Source: Botryllus schlosseri
Taxonomy: Eukaryota > Chordata > Ascidiacea > Stolidobranchia > Styelidae
Assembly (NCBI GenBank): GCA_000444245.1
Contig: KE606231.1
Coordinates: 5,570-26,802 of the forward strand
Direction of reading: 5' to 3'
Length of the DNA: 21,233 nt
The translations under genes and the position numbers were made by a program. The notes beneath the pieces were generated by a model. The model was not told where the DNA came from and made no database searches. It saw only the letters and a list, made by a program, of their open reading frames with translations. Positions 20,155 to 21,233 of this stretch are shown in pieces (positions within the stretch are counted from its first letter, which is position 1; every line of letters starts with the position of its first letter).

Positions 20155-20667
20155 CAGCTGTTCTCAACCAACAGTCCGTAGTGAGTTTCCAGCCGGTTAG
20201 CCAAAATATATTCTGTAATTTTATATCTCAATTCCATACTGCCAATACTAGGACGCTTGGTCATTTATCAGACAAACAAAACATCAAACTTTGAATTGAT
20301 TGAGATGTTAGTAACGTATTTTTCTGCACAGTGTAGTAATAGAGTGTTGAAAACCGTTTTAAAATAACTTACATGTCGTTTCGGACAAGTTGTATGAAAA
20401 GACTACTGAGACTTTTAAACAAACGTCGTTAAATTCCGGCAGTGCTAAAAGCTACACTTGGACGTGTGATAGAGCTACAGCAAACAGCTTAAGTGGCATT
20501 TCTTTCAAAAAATACTGAATAATAACTATCAAGTTAGTGGTCTTACCAAGACTTCACAAGCTTCACCTTCTAAAAACTTGATTTATATTCTTGACGGTTC
20601 ATCGGTCTGCAAAATTTGTTTTGAAGTTTAAACGGTCCACAAGGTCGAAAAGGTTGAGAAACCGATG
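20155..20667. mobile_element. hAT (Charlie-like) non-autonomous element downstream of STUB1
   Basis: The left end CAGCTGTTCTCAACC and the right end read on the opposite strand, CATCGGTTTCTCAACC, share the (G)TTCTCAACC core. That core belongs to the CAGTGGTTCTCAACC terminus of Charlie-type hAT elements. The right end continues TTTTCGACCTTGTGGACCG, also close to that family's terminus. The flanks AGTTACGC and AGCTACAT agree at only 5 of 8 bases, so the duplication is decayed or absent. There is no transposase in its 513 bases. It begins 95 bases past the STUB1 stop codon and may be transcribed as part of the 3' UTR. Confidence 0.6.
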
Positions 20668-21233
20668 AGCTACATCACTCAGACATATAACTACAAGAAA
20701 ATTGTAATGTTATTTTAATTTCATGCCTTGGTGAGCTCACCTACAGCATGTTCATTATTATCAAGCAACATATTCACAAGACCATGACAGATTGTCAGGA
20801 GACAAACTAAGTACTCTCTTGTGTTAAAAGCGCGATACCCAGAGGTATTTTGTTTTTAGACCTCTGGATTAACATGTGTTTGTAGCACTTGCCACTTACA
20901 ACCATAGTTTGTCTTGGTCATGCCTCATATAGAATTATCTTGCACAATGTTTTGTGTCATCTGAAAGTACGTTCTTCACGATTAACTGTATTTACTTTTC
21001 AAGACATTTGTTTTTTGCTACTATTTGGAATGCTTTGGAAACAGCTACTTGTACCTTAGTTGCTTTGATTGCTTCTGAGTGCATCCATTAACTTTCCTAA
21101 TCGTTACTGCATCAATGAAAATGATCTACCCAGTTCAAAAGTCCACTGTTGAACGGTAATGTACTGCCAAATCACATTTCGTGTCTTCAGTGAAATCATG
21201 CCCAAAATCTTTTTATCAAAACCCATGATCATT
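20668..21233. other. Region downstream of STUB1, no gene
   Basis: No coding sequence or repeat boundary is recognised. I find no AATAAA or ATTAAA between the STUB1 stop codon and the window edge, so the transcript end is unknown. A hairpin with an 8-base perfect stem (CCAGAGGT/ACCTCTGG, 13-base loop) lies at 20839-20867. Confidence 0.5.
20839..20867. repeat. 8-base-stem hairpin downstream of STUB1
   Basis: CCAGAGGT (20839-20846) and ACCTCTGG (20860-20867) pair perfectly around a U-rich 13-base loop. The stem is too short for a typical microRNA precursor. It could be a 3' UTR structural element if the STUB1 transcript extends this far. Confidence 0.5.

Noticed and set aside
1-21233. Retroviral, LTR or Polinton-like remains
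   Set aside because: I looked for protease, reverse transcriptase, integrase, capsid and long direct terminal repeats and saw nothing I could support.

Overview
The window looks like animal nuclear DNA. It is AT-rich, has two N bases (4007 and 4651) typical of a draft assembly, and carries two conserved animal genes surrounded by DNA transposon debris. The proteins resemble chordate and other deuterostome versions, and the noncoding DNA has the general look of a marine invertebrate deuterostome (tunicate, lancelet, hemichordate or echinoderm). That placement is an inference and the species cannot be fixed from this sequence.

Bases 1-11,070 hold no host gene I can support. They are a graveyard of non-autonomous hAT-type DNA transposons. 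Two have 8-base target-site duplications (TSDs) that can be read off confidently: 1961-2584 has a perfect one and 5294-5859 matches at 7 of 8 bases. A third (6786-7903) also has a 7 of 8 duplication. Further pieces are a TAATCG-motif repeat (845-996), a GAACGTGAACC-motif element (about 997-2619) into which the 1961-2584 element inserted, a possible small element at 4494-4856, a hAT transposase C-terminal remnant (5000-5224), and a 0.95 kb inverted-repeat element built around a TAAGATGAGACA motif (9293-10241).

Bases 11,177-18,486 encode EPG5, the autophagosome-lysosome tethering factor, almost entirely in one exon. The reading frame changes once near 17.2 kb, through either an 80-base intron or a one-base slip in the assembly. 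Both tandem LC3-interacting (LIR) motifs of the vertebrate protein are preserved.

Bases 19,251-20,060 encode a complete, intronless STUB1/CHIP, the TPR plus U-box E3 ligase that works with Hsp70 and Hsp90. It lies on the same strand, 764 bases downstream. Another hAT-like element (20,155-20,667) sits about 95 bases after its stop codon. The two genes both act in protein quality control, one in autophagy and the other in chaperone-linked ubiquitination. Each appears to have its own transcription signals, and nothing shows that they are co-regulated.

I saw no retroviral, LTR or Polinton-like remains, no rRNA, no CRISPR array and no confident tRNA. The most unusual points are the nearly intron-free 7.3 kb EPG5 gene next to an intron-free STUB1, and a set of hAT-like elements that share one architecture while each uses a different short subterminal motif.
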